Origin: CBCYMI01 sp965183855 | GTDB lineage: Bacteria; Pseudomonadota; Alphaproteobacteria; Caulobacterales; Maricaulaceae | NCBI GenBank assembly: GCA_965183855.1 | Contig: CBCYMI010000018.1 | Coordinates: forward strand, 1 to 64,000 | DNA length: 64,000 nucleotides | Direction of reading: 5' to 3' | Shown: in pieces, positions 19,735-28,295 of the stretch | How positions within the stretch are numbered: position 1 is the first letter of the stretch | Layout of the letters: every line of letters begins with the position of its first letter | Position numbers and translations under genes: made by a program | The notes under the pieces: generated by a model | Databases searched by the model: none | Told to the model about the DNA's origin: nothing | The model's input: only the letters and a program-made list of their open reading frames with translations

Positions 19735-20532
19735 ATGTCTTTTTCCCTGGCACCTACCCGTGTTTCCGTTATGATTTCAGCTGTCAGAAAGGCAGCGCGC
19801 TCTCTTGCTCGTGACTTCGGAGAAGTAGAACATTTACAGGTTTCTCAAAAAGGACCTTCAGATTTTGTCAGTGCTGCAGACAAACGAGCAGAACAAATTC
19901 TATATAAATCCTTGTCTGAAGCAAGACCTGGATATGGTTTTGTGATGGAAGAATCTGGAATCATTGAAGGAACAGATAAAACTCATAAATTTATTATTGA
20001 TCCTCTTGATGGAACAGTTAATTTTCTACATAGCATTCCTCATTTTGCAATCTCTGTCGCACTTGAGCGTGAAGAAGAATTAATTTCAGGAGTGGTTTAT
20101 GATCTAATACGAGATGAACTTTTCTGGGCAGATAAAGGAATGGGGGCCTATCTCAATAACCGAAAGCTTCAAGTTTCTGCCCGTAAAAAAATTGAAGATT
20201 CTGTTGTTGCAACAGGAATTCCTCACAGAGGAAAATCAGGACATGCAATCTTTTTAAAAGCACTTCATCAAATAATGCCCTATGTTTCAGGCGTTAGAAG
20301 AGCGGGAGCAGCTTCACTGGATCTTGCCTATCTGGCAACAGGACGCTATGATGCTTTTTGGGAGAGAAATCTGAAATCATGGGACATAGCTGCAGGCATC
20401 ATCATTGTAAAAGAGGCTGGAGGAATCGTGGAAGATATTGATTCAGATGAGAAAAATGTCTTGTCCAGTGGCAATATTCTAGCAGCCAATCCATCTATCT
20501 TTCCAATCTTGCGTAATTTCATCAAGATTTAA
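19735..20532 (+). CDS. suhB: Inositol monophosphatase family protein (SuhB)
   Basis: Mg-dependent inositol-1-monophosphatase; in E. coli SuhB also takes part in rRNA transcription antitermination. Motifs: metal-site Glu in VMEESGIIEG, IDPLDGTVNFLHSIPHFAISVAL (residues 92-114), and the C-terminal SWDIAAGIIIVKEAGG. At 265 residues it is full length. It is co-directional with efp, an arrangement conserved in alphaproteobacteria. Confidence 0.94.
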   Translation: MSFSLAPTRVSVMISAVRKAARSLARDFGEVEHLQVSQKGPSDFVSAADKRAEQILYKSLSEARPGYGFVMEESGIIEGTDKTHKFIIDPLDGTVNFLHSIPHFAISVALEREEELISGVVYDLIRDELFWADKGMGAYLNNRKLQVSARKKIEDSVVATGIPHRGKSGHAIFLKALHQIMPYVSGVRRAGAASLDLAYLATGRYDAFWERNLKSWDIAAGIIIVKEAGGIVEDIDSDEKNVLSSGNILAANPSIFPILRNFIKI

Positions 20533-20706
20533 CTTATTCTATCTCAGAGTAACGCTCATCTAATAAAGTCAGATAGAACTATGTTTTAGCTCTTGCATAA
20601 ATAATGATGTTACGGTATAGAGATCCTTTCAGAATAGAGCTCGTTGTTCAAAATAGCTCATCTGGAAACTGAAACATAGATACTATTATTATGGAATTAC
20701 AGTTCA

Positions 20707-20925
20707 ATGAAAAAAGAGATTCATCCTAAATATCATATCATCAATATCGTTATGACAGATGGTACAAAATATCAGACTCGTTCGACCTATGGAAAAGCTG
20801 GGGATACGCTTAATCTGGATATTGACTCAAAAAGCCATCCTGTCTGGACTGGTGGAGGTCAAAAGCTTGTTGATCGTGGCGGTCGTCTTGGACGATTTAA
20901 AGATAAATTCAAAGGATTTGTCTAA
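20707..20925 (+). CDS. rpmE: 50S ribosomal protein L31
   Basis: A 72-residue large-subunit protein. MKKEIHPKYHIINIVMTDG, TRSTYGKAGDTLNLDIDS, SHPVWTGGGQKLVDRGGRLGRFKDKF match L31 throughout. The zinc-binding cysteines of the C+ form are absent, so this is the zinc-independent C- type usual in alphaproteobacteria. Confidence 0.95.
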   Translation: MKKEIHPKYHIINIVMTDGTKYQTRSTYGKAGDTLNLDIDSKSHPVWTGGGQKLVDRGGRLGRFKDKFKGFV

Positions 20926-21356
20926 ACTGAATATCCCTATTGACACTCATATCTGAGTTTTAAATACAAGCGGGTCGCCAGAAAAACATTATTGTATTTT
21001 TCTATCAAGAAAGCTTTTTCTTTAGAAAAGCATTTTACAGGCTACTAACCGTTTTTATATATTGCTCTATTGTGCTTTGCTTATATATTTTAGCAACCTG
21101 TTTTATTCGCATTTTGCTATTAGCAAAAAACAATCTCTGATTCCTCTTTTCTGCATTGCCATATGTTTATGAATTTGCCTTACCGAAATCCGTTTATACC
21201 TTCTATCCTTTATTTACCTGTATTAAAACACAATGGCTTATTTTATGAGATTGTTTTTAAGCAAATTCTAATTTATGAAAAATCTTATATTGACAAATAA
21301 CAAAATGGATCAAGATCATCATATTTATTTTCTACTCATAAACCCTTCTGATCTAT
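20926..21356. other. Noncoding stretch between rpmE and rcdA, possible rpmE terminator
   Basis: About 430 bases without a gene, between converging rpmE and rcdA. An imperfect hairpin GCTTTTTC-TTTA-GAAAAGC at roughly 21012-21030 followed by a short T-run could end rpmE transcription, but it is weak. The remainder is featureless and AT-rich. Confidence 0.4.
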
Positions 21357-21857
21357 TTATGAAGTTTTTTGGAATTCAGATTTAAGATAGTCTATTTGCT
21401 CCAAAACCATATTATTTTGATTGTTTTTAGCATACATATTAATATCCAAACGACGAATACGCATTAATAATGCATCAATCTTTTTAACAAACCCAATAAA
21501 TCTCTCTGGAAACCCTGATAAATTTCTATTTAAATGTCCGTTTTTCTCAGGCAATAAACGATATTTGGAAGAACAAGCCTCTTCGAATGTCATTTTTCCC
21601 TGAACAACGGAATGCTGCAACATAAACCAAGAAGTGATTTGCATTAATCGTGTTGTTAAATCCATGCTTTCTATGGAATAAATCCATCTTTGTTCTTCTG
21701 TTAGCCTTCTAATTTCTGGCTTTGCAAGATTTTCAAGATACACAATAGTCTCATTAATCAGACTTATTCCCTCATCATATAATCTTTTAAAAACATCTGA
21801 ATATGTAAAATTTAGGAAAACTTCCTCATTTAAATTTTTAGCTATCCGATAAGACAT
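21357..21857 (-). CDS. rcdA: RcdA-like regulator (DUF1465)
   Basis: A 166-residue protein of the DUF1465 family. In Caulobacter, RcdA is an adaptor that, with CpdR and PopA, delivers the master regulator CtrA to ClpXP at the G1-S transition. Diagnostic segments: FLNFTYSDVFKRLYDEGISLINET, RIRRLDINMY and the helical block SMDLTTRLMQITSWFMLQHSVVQGKMTFEEA. Divergent from trcR, another cell-cycle factor, sharing a 330-base upstream region. Its presence implies a CtrA-type cell cycle. Confidence 0.85.
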   Translation of the reverse strand: MSYRIAKNLNEEVFLNFTYSDVFKRLYDEGISLINETIVYLENLAKPEIRRLTEEQRWIYSIESMDLTTRLMQITSWFMLQHSVVQGKMTFEEACSSKYRLLPEKNGHLNRNLSGFPERFIGFVKKIDALLMRIRRLDINMYAKNNQNNMVLEQIDYLKSEFQKTS

Positions 21858-22186
21858 TCAAACTTCCTGTTTCTATATAGATCAATCTTAAAATAAGAGC
21901 ATTTTAATACAATTTTTAAACCTGAATATCACATAAGCAAATTTTAAGCCAATTACCTTCTCTTCTAAATTAAAAAAGGAATTGAATATCCAAAAAACAC
22001 TTGATACTGAATAAAGATACAACTTGCATTTCTGAAAACAGTGCGTATGTATACCTATAGGAATTTCTGAATTTGGATGCTTGACCATATTTCTGTTCTA
22101 ATGATTGATACAATTAAAGAAAACGTGTAGATTATATGAACAAAAACAATATATATCTGCTATATTTTTTCATTTTGGAGACGTTA

Positions 22187-22717
22187 ATGACTGATATTCT
22201 TATGCCTAAGGGAACCGCAGTGTGGTTAGTAGAAAATACATCGCTCACATTTGAACAAATTGCAAAATTTTGTAGTCTTCATGTATTGGAAGTAAAAGGC
22301 ATTGCAGATGGAGATGTTGCCGCTGGGATGAAAGGACGAGATCCGATCATTAGTGGACAAATTACAAGGGAAGAAATTAAAAAAGCAGAACAAGACCAAG
22401 ACTATCTTTTAAAAGCGATTATTCCAAAACATAAACATCTTTATGAACACAAGCGAAAAGGTCCAAGATACACACCTTTATCCAGACGTCATGATAAACC
22501 AAACGCAATTGCTTGGCTATTACACCACCATCCCGATTTGACAGATACACAAATTATTAAATTAATAGGAACAACCAAAACGACAATACATTCCATTAAA
22601 AACAGAACTCATAAAGATACAGAAAATATTCGTCCCGCAGACCCTGTCACCCTTGGTCTATGCCTCCAGACAGATCTTGATCTTGCGATTTCAAAAATTA
22701 AAAAAAAGAAAAAATAG
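22187..22717 (+). CDS. trcR: TrcR-like cell-cycle transcriptional regulator (DUF1013)
   Basis: The DUF1013 family is highly conserved in alphaproteobacteria and annotated as the cell-cycle transcriptional regulator TrcR. Core signatures: MPKGTAVWLVENTSLTFEQIAKFC, LHVLEVKGIADGDVAAGMKGRDP, YTPLSRRHDKPNAIAWLLHHHPDLTD and an HTH-like IIKLIGTTKTTIHSIKNRTH. I chose ATG 22187 because GGAG lies seven bases upstream and the family starts with MTDILMPKG; an in-frame ATG at 22136 adds an unconvincing leader. The protein is about 176 residues, the usual size, ending in a lysine run. Confidence 0.88.
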   Translation: MTDILMPKGTAVWLVENTSLTFEQIAKFCSLHVLEVKGIADGDVAAGMKGRDPIISGQITREEIKKAEQDQDYLLKAIIPKHKHLYEHKRKGPRYTPLSRRHDKPNAIAWLLHHHPDLTDTQIIKLIGTTKTTIHSIKNRTHKDTENIRPADPVTLGLCLQTDLDLAISKIKKKKK

Positions 22718-22961
22718 TCTTTTTTAAACCTTTTTATCAATATTGCTTGCCTAATATGCTCAATATCAAATTGTTAGGATTGAGGAAATATATATGCTCA
22801 ACTAGGAAGATTAAGATCTAATTTAAGTATCAGAAAAGTCATAAATGGAGAAACAGTCATCTCATAATTATTTTTATTAAAAGCAGACTTAATGATAAAT
22901 CAAACCCTGTTTTTGGGCTTATTTCTTCATCTTGAACAAAACAGTCATCATGCATCCCCGT

Positions 22962-24317
22962 TTATACCTCTGCACGAACAAGCTCTGACAAATCATCTGC
23001 TATTTTAGTAATCAGTGAAATATCTTGCCCTTCTGTCATAATTCTGATCAAAGGCTCTGTTCCAGAAGCTCTTATAATGAGTCTCCCTTTTTTTGATAAT
23101 TCTTTTTTGGCTTTTTCTACGGCTGTCATAACTGTATTTTTTCTTAGTGGAGATATACCTTTATATGGAATATTCCTTAAAATCTGGGTATCTGGTTCAA
23201 ATACATTCAGAATTTCACTAGCTGTCTTATTCGACTCTATCAATGCGGCAAGAACTTGAAGAGCTGCAATCAACCCATCTCCAGTTGTTGAATAATCAGA
23301 AAAAATAATATGCCCTGAAGGTTCTCCACCAATATTATATCCTTCTTTTCTCATTTTTTCGACGATATAGCGGTCTCCAACCTTTGTTCTCTCCAGCCTT
23401 ACTCCTTTTTCAGATAAATAACGTTCAAATGCAAGGTTAGACATAATGGTTGAGACAATCCCATTTTTTGATAATTGGTCTCTTCTGATTAAACGATCTG
23501 TAACCAGAGCCAAAAGCTGATCTCCATTTGCAATATTTCCTTTTTCATCACAAACAATTAAACGATCTCCATCTCCGTCTAGAGCAAGTCCGATATCGGC
23601 TCTGAATTCCTTTACTTTTTTGGTTAATAGTCCAGTTGACGTCGAACCACATTCTGCATTAATATTAAATCCATTAGGAGAAACGCCCACAGTAATCACT
23701 TCTGCACCCAGCTCCCATAATGCTTTTGGAGCAACTTTATATGTCGCCCCATTTGCACAATCTATCACAATTCTAATACCATTTAACCTTAATTTACGTG
23801 GAAAACTTGCCTTAACAATTTCAACATAACGCGCCTGTGCATCATCAATCCGTTTTGCTCTCCCTATATCAGGCGGTGCTGCCAATCCAACATCAAGATC
23901 TTCAGACATTAAGTGTTCGATTACACTTTCTGCCTCATCATTGAGCTTATAACCATCTGGTCCAAATAATTTAATCCCATTATCCTGATAGGCATTATGA
24001 GATGCTGAAATCATCACTCCCATATCGGCTCTCAAGGAACGGGTCATCATTGCAACGCCAGGCGTTGGCAAAGGACCAAATAAAAAAACATCCATTCCAA
24101 CAGCTGTAAATCCTGCGGTTAAAGCTGATTCTAGCATATACCCTGAAAGCCTTGTATCTTTTCCAATTACAACAGAATGTCTTATTTTACCATTTCGGAA
24201 ATATTTTCCAGCCGCCATTCCAAGCCTTAATACCATTTCTGCAGTTACTGGCATTTGATTGGTTGTTCCCCTCATACCATCTGTACCAAAAAAATGTCTT
24301 GCCTTTTTTTTACCCAT
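22962..24317 (-). CDS. glmM: Phosphoglucosamine mutase
   Basis: Interconverts glucosamine-6-phosphate and glucosamine-1-phosphate for UDP-GlcNAc, peptidoglycan and lipopolysaccharide synthesis. At 451 residues it is full length. Motifs: FFGTDGMRGTTN (9-20), the catalytic serine loop VMISASHNAYQDNGIKLFG with phospho-acceptor Ser106, metal loop LALDGDGDRLI, sugar-binding GGEPSGHI and phosphate-binding RASGTEPLIRIMTEG. Divergent from glmS, which supplies its substrate. Confidence 0.96.
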   Translation of the reverse strand: MGKKKARHFFGTDGMRGTTNQMPVTAEMVLRLGMAAGKYFRNGKIRHSVVIGKDTRLSGYMLESALTAGFTAVGMDVFLFGPLPTPGVAMMTRSLRADMGVMISASHNAYQDNGIKLFGPDGYKLNDEAESVIEHLMSEDLDVGLAAPPDIGRAKRIDDAQARYVEIVKASFPRKLRLNGIRIVIDCANGATYKVAPKALWELGAEVITVGVSPNGFNINAECGSTSTGLLTKKVKEFRADIGLALDGDGDRLIVCDEKGNIANGDQLLALVTDRLIRRDQLSKNGIVSTIMSNLAFERYLSEKGVRLERTKVGDRYIVEKMRKEGYNIGGEPSGHIIFSDYSTTGDGLIAALQVLAALIESNKTASEILNVFEPDTQILRNIPYKGISPLRKNTVMTAVEKAKKELSKKGRLIIRASGTEPLIRIMTEGQDISLITKIADDLSELVRAEV

Positions 24318-24705
24318 AATTGCTATATGTCTCTATTCTTCTGAAATCTCTTTATCTGGATATTACTTATATTATTTCGGAATATATATTTTCGAAATTA
24401 ACATCAAACAGGTTTTTCAGCATGAGGTATTTCATCTATCCTGACTGATATCTTAAAAACACATCCTAGTTTATTCTTAAACTTCCAGCCTTATTATTTT
24501 TCTAGGCACTTTCTTATTTAAATACTTTTTTGGTTTTACTCTACCCTCTTAAAAAAGGTTTATTCTTTCTCTTAAGCTTGCTATACACATTCATCTAAAC
24601 AGTATAAATAATATCTAACTGATACAAATGAAAAAATCATTGATTGTTTTCTATTTTCATGTCTTATACAGCAAAAAAGATAAAAAAGCGAGGTTTTAGC
24701 TCCAG
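24318..24705. other. Divergent promoter region between glmM and glmS
   Basis: 388 bases without a gene separate two divergently transcribed genes of the same pathway, so promoters for both must lie here. TTGCTA (24578-24583) and TATAAA (24603-24608) could be a weak promoter for glmS, though the 19-base spacing is long. No riboswitch-like structure is seen. Confidence 0.4.
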
Positions 24706-26538
24706 ATGTGTGGTATTATAGGAATTACAGGCGATCAAGAACCTGTATCAGAACGACTTATTTCAACACTTAAAAGTCTTGAATACAGAGGTTATGATTC
24801 TTCTGGACTTGCCGTCCTATCTCCACAAGAGAATAAAATACAAAGGATTCGCTCTGCTGGAAAAATCAAAGAACTGGAAAAACGCTTTCAAAAAAATAAA
24901 ATTAATGGGTATACTGGAATTGCACATACACGCTGGGCAACACACGGAGCCCCAACACAACAAAATGCACACCCTCATTTTTTTGGAAAAGTAGCCATTG
25001 TACATAATGGTATTATTGAGAATTTCTATGATTTACGAAAATCTCTTGAAAAACATGGCAATCATTTTGAAACTGAATCAGATTCTGAAGTAATCGCACA
25101 TTTGCTTAATCATATGTTGAACAAAACAAAATCCGTTGAACAAGCATTTTCAAAAACATTAAACGCATTAAAAGGAGCTTATGCTTTTGCTGCTCTTATT
25201 GAAAATGCCCCTCATAAGCTTTTTGTTGCACGCAAAGGAAGCCCTCTTGTCATAGGACAGAAAAACGGAGAAAGTTTTGTTGCTTCAGACGCACTTGCCA
25301 TTAATGCGTTTACACAATCCATTATCTATCTGGAAGAAGGAGACTGGGCTGTCTTGGAACCAGAACATATTCAAATCTATAATCAGAAGAACCAAAAAAC
25401 AACGCGGCAAATTCATCATTTATCAAGTGGTCCTGCATTGGCAGAAAAAGGTAATTATCGCCATTTTATGTTAAAAGAAATCCACGAAGAAGCCGATGCA
25501 TTTTCAAGAACACTCGCGCTTTATGCCAATGCCTATGATTTAGAATCTCAGATCAATCAAAAAATTGACTTCAAAAATATTACAGCTCTTAATTTTATAG
25601 CCTGCGGAAGCGCATATTATACTTGTCTTGCTGCTAAATATTGGTTTGAACGCTGTGCTGGAATCCCAACACATGTTGAAATCGCATCTGAGTTTCGTTA
25701 CCGAGCCCCTGCTTTAAATCAAGATACTCTGGTCTTCGCGGTTTCCCAATCTGGCGAAACCGCAGATACACTCGCCGCACTTATTTATGCAAAAAACCAA
25801 GGATTAAAAACGGTTTCTTTAGTCAATATTGCCCATTCCAGTATTGCCAGAGCTTCAGATATCACCCTTAAAACACATGCAGGACCAGAAATAGGCGTTG
25901 CGTCAACAAAAGCATTTCTAGCACAACTTATTGCGCTTGCAAGTCTTGCAATACAGGCAGGAAAACAACGTAAAACCATCTCTAAAGAACAGGAAAAGTC
26001 TTTTATTCATCATTTTTTTGAAACACCAAGATTGCTTTCAGAACTTATTGATCAACAAGAAGAAAATATCAAAACGCTAACTGATAAACTTTCCCAACAC
26101 CAACATGTTATTTATCTCGGCAGAGGAGTTCATTATCCTATTGCACTGGAAGGTGCTTTAAAATTAAAGGAAATTGCGTATATTTATGCCGAAGGGTTCC
26201 CTGCGGGAGAGCTTAAGCATGGCTCAATTGCCTTAATTGATAAGGGTACCCCCGTTATTACCATTGCGCCTTATAATTCTTTATTTGAAAAAACCCTTTC
26301 AAATATGGAAGAAGTATCCGCCAGAGGTGCAAATGTAATTTTATTATCCGATCAAAAGGGGTTAAACCTTGCTTCCAATCTAAAGATTACCAAAATTGAA
26401 GGTCCTTCAGGTAATTTCTTATCTACTCCAATCTTATATACTCCCTTAATTCATTTATTAGCCTATTATACAGCCATTCATAAAGGAACAGATATTGATC
26501 AACCTCGGAATCTTGCTAAATCCGTAACAGTAGAGTAG
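24706..26538 (+). CDS. glmS: Glutamine-fructose-6-phosphate aminotransferase (isomerizing)
   Basis: First step of hexosamine synthesis: fructose-6-phosphate plus glutamine to glucosamine-6-phosphate. At 610 residues it is full length. The glutaminase domain starts with the catalytic Cys2 (MCGIIGITG) and has RWATHGAPT, AHPH and HNGIIENF. Two SIS isomerase domains follow with ACGSAYYT, ESGET-like AVSQSGETADT, STKAFLAQ and the end DQPRNLAKSVTVE. The pairing with glmM is functional. Confidence 0.96.
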   Translation: MCGIIGITGDQEPVSERLISTLKSLEYRGYDSSGLAVLSPQENKIQRIRSAGKIKELEKRFQKNKINGYTGIAHTRWATHGAPTQQNAHPHFFGKVAIVHNGIIENFYDLRKSLEKHGNHFETESDSEVIAHLLNHMLNKTKSVEQAFSKTLNALKGAYAFAALIENAPHKLFVARKGSPLVIGQKNGESFVASDALAINAFTQSIIYLEEGDWAVLEPEHIQIYNQKNQKTTRQIHHLSSGPALAEKGNYRHFMLKEIHEEADAFSRTLALYANAYDLESQINQKIDFKNITALNFIACGSAYYTCLAAKYWFERCAGIPTHVEIASEFRYRAPALNQDTLVFAVSQSGETADTLAALIYAKNQGLKTVSLVNIAHSSIARASDITLKTHAGPEIGVASTKAFLAQLIALASLAIQAGKQRKTISKEQEKSFIHHFFETPRLLSELIDQQEENIKTLTDKLSQHQHVIYLGRGVHYPIALEGALKLKEIAYIYAEGFPAGELKHGSIALIDKGTPVITIAPYNSLFEKTLSNMEEVSARGANVILLSDQKGLNLASNLKITKIEGPSGNFLSTPILYTPLIHLLAYYTAIHKGTDIDQPRNLAKSVTVE

Positions 26539-26719
26539 TTTAGAAGAGATTTTTAAAAGAAGTTTGATTTTCTAAAGGATGTCTTTGATCATCAAAAACT
26601 ATTTTCTCGAAAATGAAACACTTACTGTTTCAAAAAAAAGTGATATCTTGGCACAGCAACTACAATAAAGAGTAAATTGTGTATATAAACCAAACTTTAA
26701 TTACAAAAAGGAGAAATCT

Positions 26720-27102
26720 ATGCAAAAAGCAGGTGGTATAATAGCATTAATTGCGGGTATTTTAGGGTTCATTGCCGCAATTTTCACCCTGATGGCAGGT
26801 GGATTGGTGGCAGGATTGGAAAATGTTTCAGATTCTGATAATAGTGCGTCTTCACAAATTGGTGCATTCGGTCTTCTTGGCATTCTTTTTTCGTTCTTAA
26901 CTATAATCTTGGGCGCAATTGCTATGGGAACAAAAACTAGAATCGTCTCGGATATCTTTTGATCGTGTGCGCTCTTGCAGGAGCAATTACGGGAGGTACT
27001 TTTGTAGCAGTTTGTATGGCATTAGCATTGGCAGGAGGAATAGTCGCGACCATCGGTGTAAAGGGAAATAAGAATGAACCAGATAATTTAAGTGAAACTT
27101 GA
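26720..27102 (+). pseudogene. Small multi-pass membrane protein, frameshifted
   Basis: The first 77 residues or so (MQKAGGIIALIAGILGFIAAIFTLMAGG..., FGLLGILFSFLTIILGAIAMG) form two hydrophobic helices and match a recurring family of small hypothetical membrane proteins. The frame stops early at 26962, but one base missing at the GG of 26950-26951 restores an excellent continuation (GYLLIVCALAGAITGGTF, then MALALAGGIVATIGVKG) to a stop at 27102. The intact protein would be about 127 residues with four helices. A strong ribosome-binding site AAGGAGA precedes the ATG, so the gene was recently functional or is a sequencing artefact. Function unknown. Confidence 0.72.
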
Positions 27103-27163
27103 TAAAAAAGTTTCATGTGTATGTTTTCAACATGGTTAGATTACAAAAATGTGACCAACCAGA

Positions 27164-27207
27164 TATAACCTCGCCCTCGATTTTGCCAAAATGGAGGTTG
27201 GGTTATA
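27164..27207 (+). other. Large imperfect stem-loop upstream of the 27245 gene
   Basis: TATAACC (27164-27170) pairs with GGTTATA (27201-27207); inside, CCTC pairs with GAGG and ATTTT with AAAAT around a GCC loop. It lies between the stop at 27102 and the next start at 27245 and lacks a T-tract, so it looks more like a leader structure or processed 3' end than a standard terminator. Confidence 0.45.
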
Positions 27208-27244
27208 TTACGAAATTTAAAACGTTTTCTGACCAGAGAACATC

Positions 27245-27937
27245 ATGATAAGTTTTCTTAAATGGTTAGGTAGCGCACTAGGTGTAATTTTTTTAACTCT
27301 TCTTGTATTAGCACTTTTTATCCAAAACGATGATGCAGAAAGTTCCAAAGTTTACGAAAACAATAAAAAAGAAAACACAATTGAACCACCTAAAGAAAAC
27401 TTAAAAAATGATCTTGATAAAGTACCAGATAGTAAAGTGCTTTCTGAAATTAATTTATTACAAAAATCACACCCCAAAGTACAACAGGAGTTTTTGAAAA
27501 TTGTAATGGGAGCACAAAAAAGTGCTAGATTGGCAAAAAACGACTTGCAAAAAGGCGGTTTCAAGGCAGCAAGAGATGAAAATATATGTATGTTATTTTC
27601 GTCGTTAAAGGTACATAACTGGACTGGTCGGGTTGCAAATTTATCAAGCAACAGTGAGGGAAAGGGAGTACTTTCCGTAAAATTAGACGCTGATATTTTT
27701 GTGAGTACATGGAATAATGCCGTTTCAGACATTTTTGATAATACCCTTCTTAAACCCAAAAGTCCGATCTTTAATGCTGCCTCCCAACTTGAGAAAAATC
27801 AGCAAGTATTTTTTTCAGGAGAGTTTCTATCAAGTGCAACCGATTGTATTAATGAAAAAAGTTTGACCCTTAATAGTAAAATCCTGAAACCTAATTTTTT
27901 GTTTCGTTTCACTGAAATTGTGCCTTTAAAACCATAA
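27245..27937 (+). CDS. Membrane-anchored protein of unknown function
   Basis: A 230-residue protein with one N-terminal membrane segment (about residues 5-27) and a soluble remainder that would lie in the periplasm. Residues 28-65 form a Lys/Glu/Asn-rich linker; a compact domain follows with conserved-looking blocks AKNDLQKGGFKAARDENIC, LSSNSEGKGVLSVKLDADI and WNNAVSDIFDNTLL. Two cysteines (in ENICMLF and TDCINE) could form a disulphide. I do not recognise a named family, though the central block looks like a domain shared by other bacterial hypotheticals. Followed by a likely terminator and repeat A of the repeat array. Confidence 0.7.
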   Translation: MISFLKWLGSALGVIFLTLLVLALFIQNDDAESSKVYENNKKENTIEPPKENLKNDLDKVPDSKVLSEINLLQKSHPKVQQEFLKIVMGAQKSARLAKNDLQKGGFKAARDENICMLFSSLKVHNWTGRVANLSSNSEGKGVLSVKLDADIFVSTWNNAVSDIFDNTLLKPKSPIFNAASQLEKNQQVFFSGEFLSSATDCINEKSLTLNSKILKPNFLFRFTEIVPLKP

Positions 27938-28039
27938 GAATGCATTATAAAAATGGACATGGGTTTTTAATTCAAACTCTTAAATAATGAAGAAAACAAA
28001 GTACATGAAAATGTGGTTAAATTTGAACACTCTTCCGAA

Positions 28040-28067
28040 CCATTCGGTAACCGTTGAGTAGTCATAG
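28040..28067 (+). repeat. Repeat A of the 26.7-30.4 kb array (partial)
   Basis: CATTCGGTAACCGTTGAGTAG shares the core hairpin-plus-TGAGTAG pattern of repeats B-D (ACTCCGTAAC.GTGGAGTAG) but lacks the right arm. It lies about 100 bases after the 27245-27937 gene. It is the most diverged member, so membership is tentative. Confidence 0.4.
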
Positions 28068-28074
28068 CAAGGTT

Positions 28075-28110
28075 TTGATTTTAACCCTGCATTCTGCGGG
28101 GGTTTTAAAA
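28075..28110 (+). terminator. Likely rho-independent terminator after the 27245 gene
   Basis: AACCCTGCA, loop TTC, TGCGGGGGTT, then further T residues: a GC-rich stem with flanking A/T tracts, about 140 bases after the stop codon at 27937. It could separate the upstream gene from the promoter at 28188. Confidence 0.6.
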
Positions 28111-28178
28111 ATCTCTTAAATTAATCTCGGTAAAAACCACCCTAAAAATTCCAGCTATTTTTTCGTGTTAGCAAAAGT

Positions 28179-28239
28179 CATAAGGTGTTGACATGACTTG
28201 TTGCGATCCCTTATGTGTATTCTAAAGACATTCATAAGG
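28179..28239 (+). promoter_or_regulatory. Promoter with three CATAAGG operator-like half-sites
   Basis: CATAAGG occurs at 28179-28185, inverted as CCTTATG at 28209-28215, and again direct at 28233-28239. A consensus -35 TTGACA lies at 28188-28193 between the first two, with TTATGT (28211-28216) as a possible -10 at 17-base spacing. The third copy runs into the ribosome-binding site AGGAG of the short ORF at 28244. This is the layout of a repressor-controlled promoter; the regulator is unknown, the nearby XRE gene being one candidate. Confidence 0.5.
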
Positions 28240-28243
28240 AGTT

Positions 28244-28291
28244 ATGACAGAATATCTTTTTTATGGAGAACTCTCCTCACAGGAAATATAG
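28244..28291 (+). CDS. Possible 15-residue leader peptide
   Basis: ATG 28244 follows a strong AAGGAG site and encodes MTEYLFYGELSSQEI, stopping five bases before the ATG of the next gene at 28296. It has the best ribosome-binding site in the region, so translation is plausible and could couple to the downstream ORF. It could instead be the true N-terminus of the next gene cut off by a frameshift. No homology is recognised. Confidence 0.35.
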   Translation: MTEYLFYGELSSQEI

Positions 28292-28295
28292 TCCA

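Noticed and set aside
21858..22186. CtrA binding site between rcdA and trcR
   Set aside because: A TTAA-N8-TTAA occurs near 21902, but the consensus needs N7 and such matches are common in AT-rich DNA.
26613..26629. Terminator after glmS from GAAACA/TGTTTC hairpin
   Set aside because: The stem is followed by A residues rather than T residues on the plus strand, and is short.
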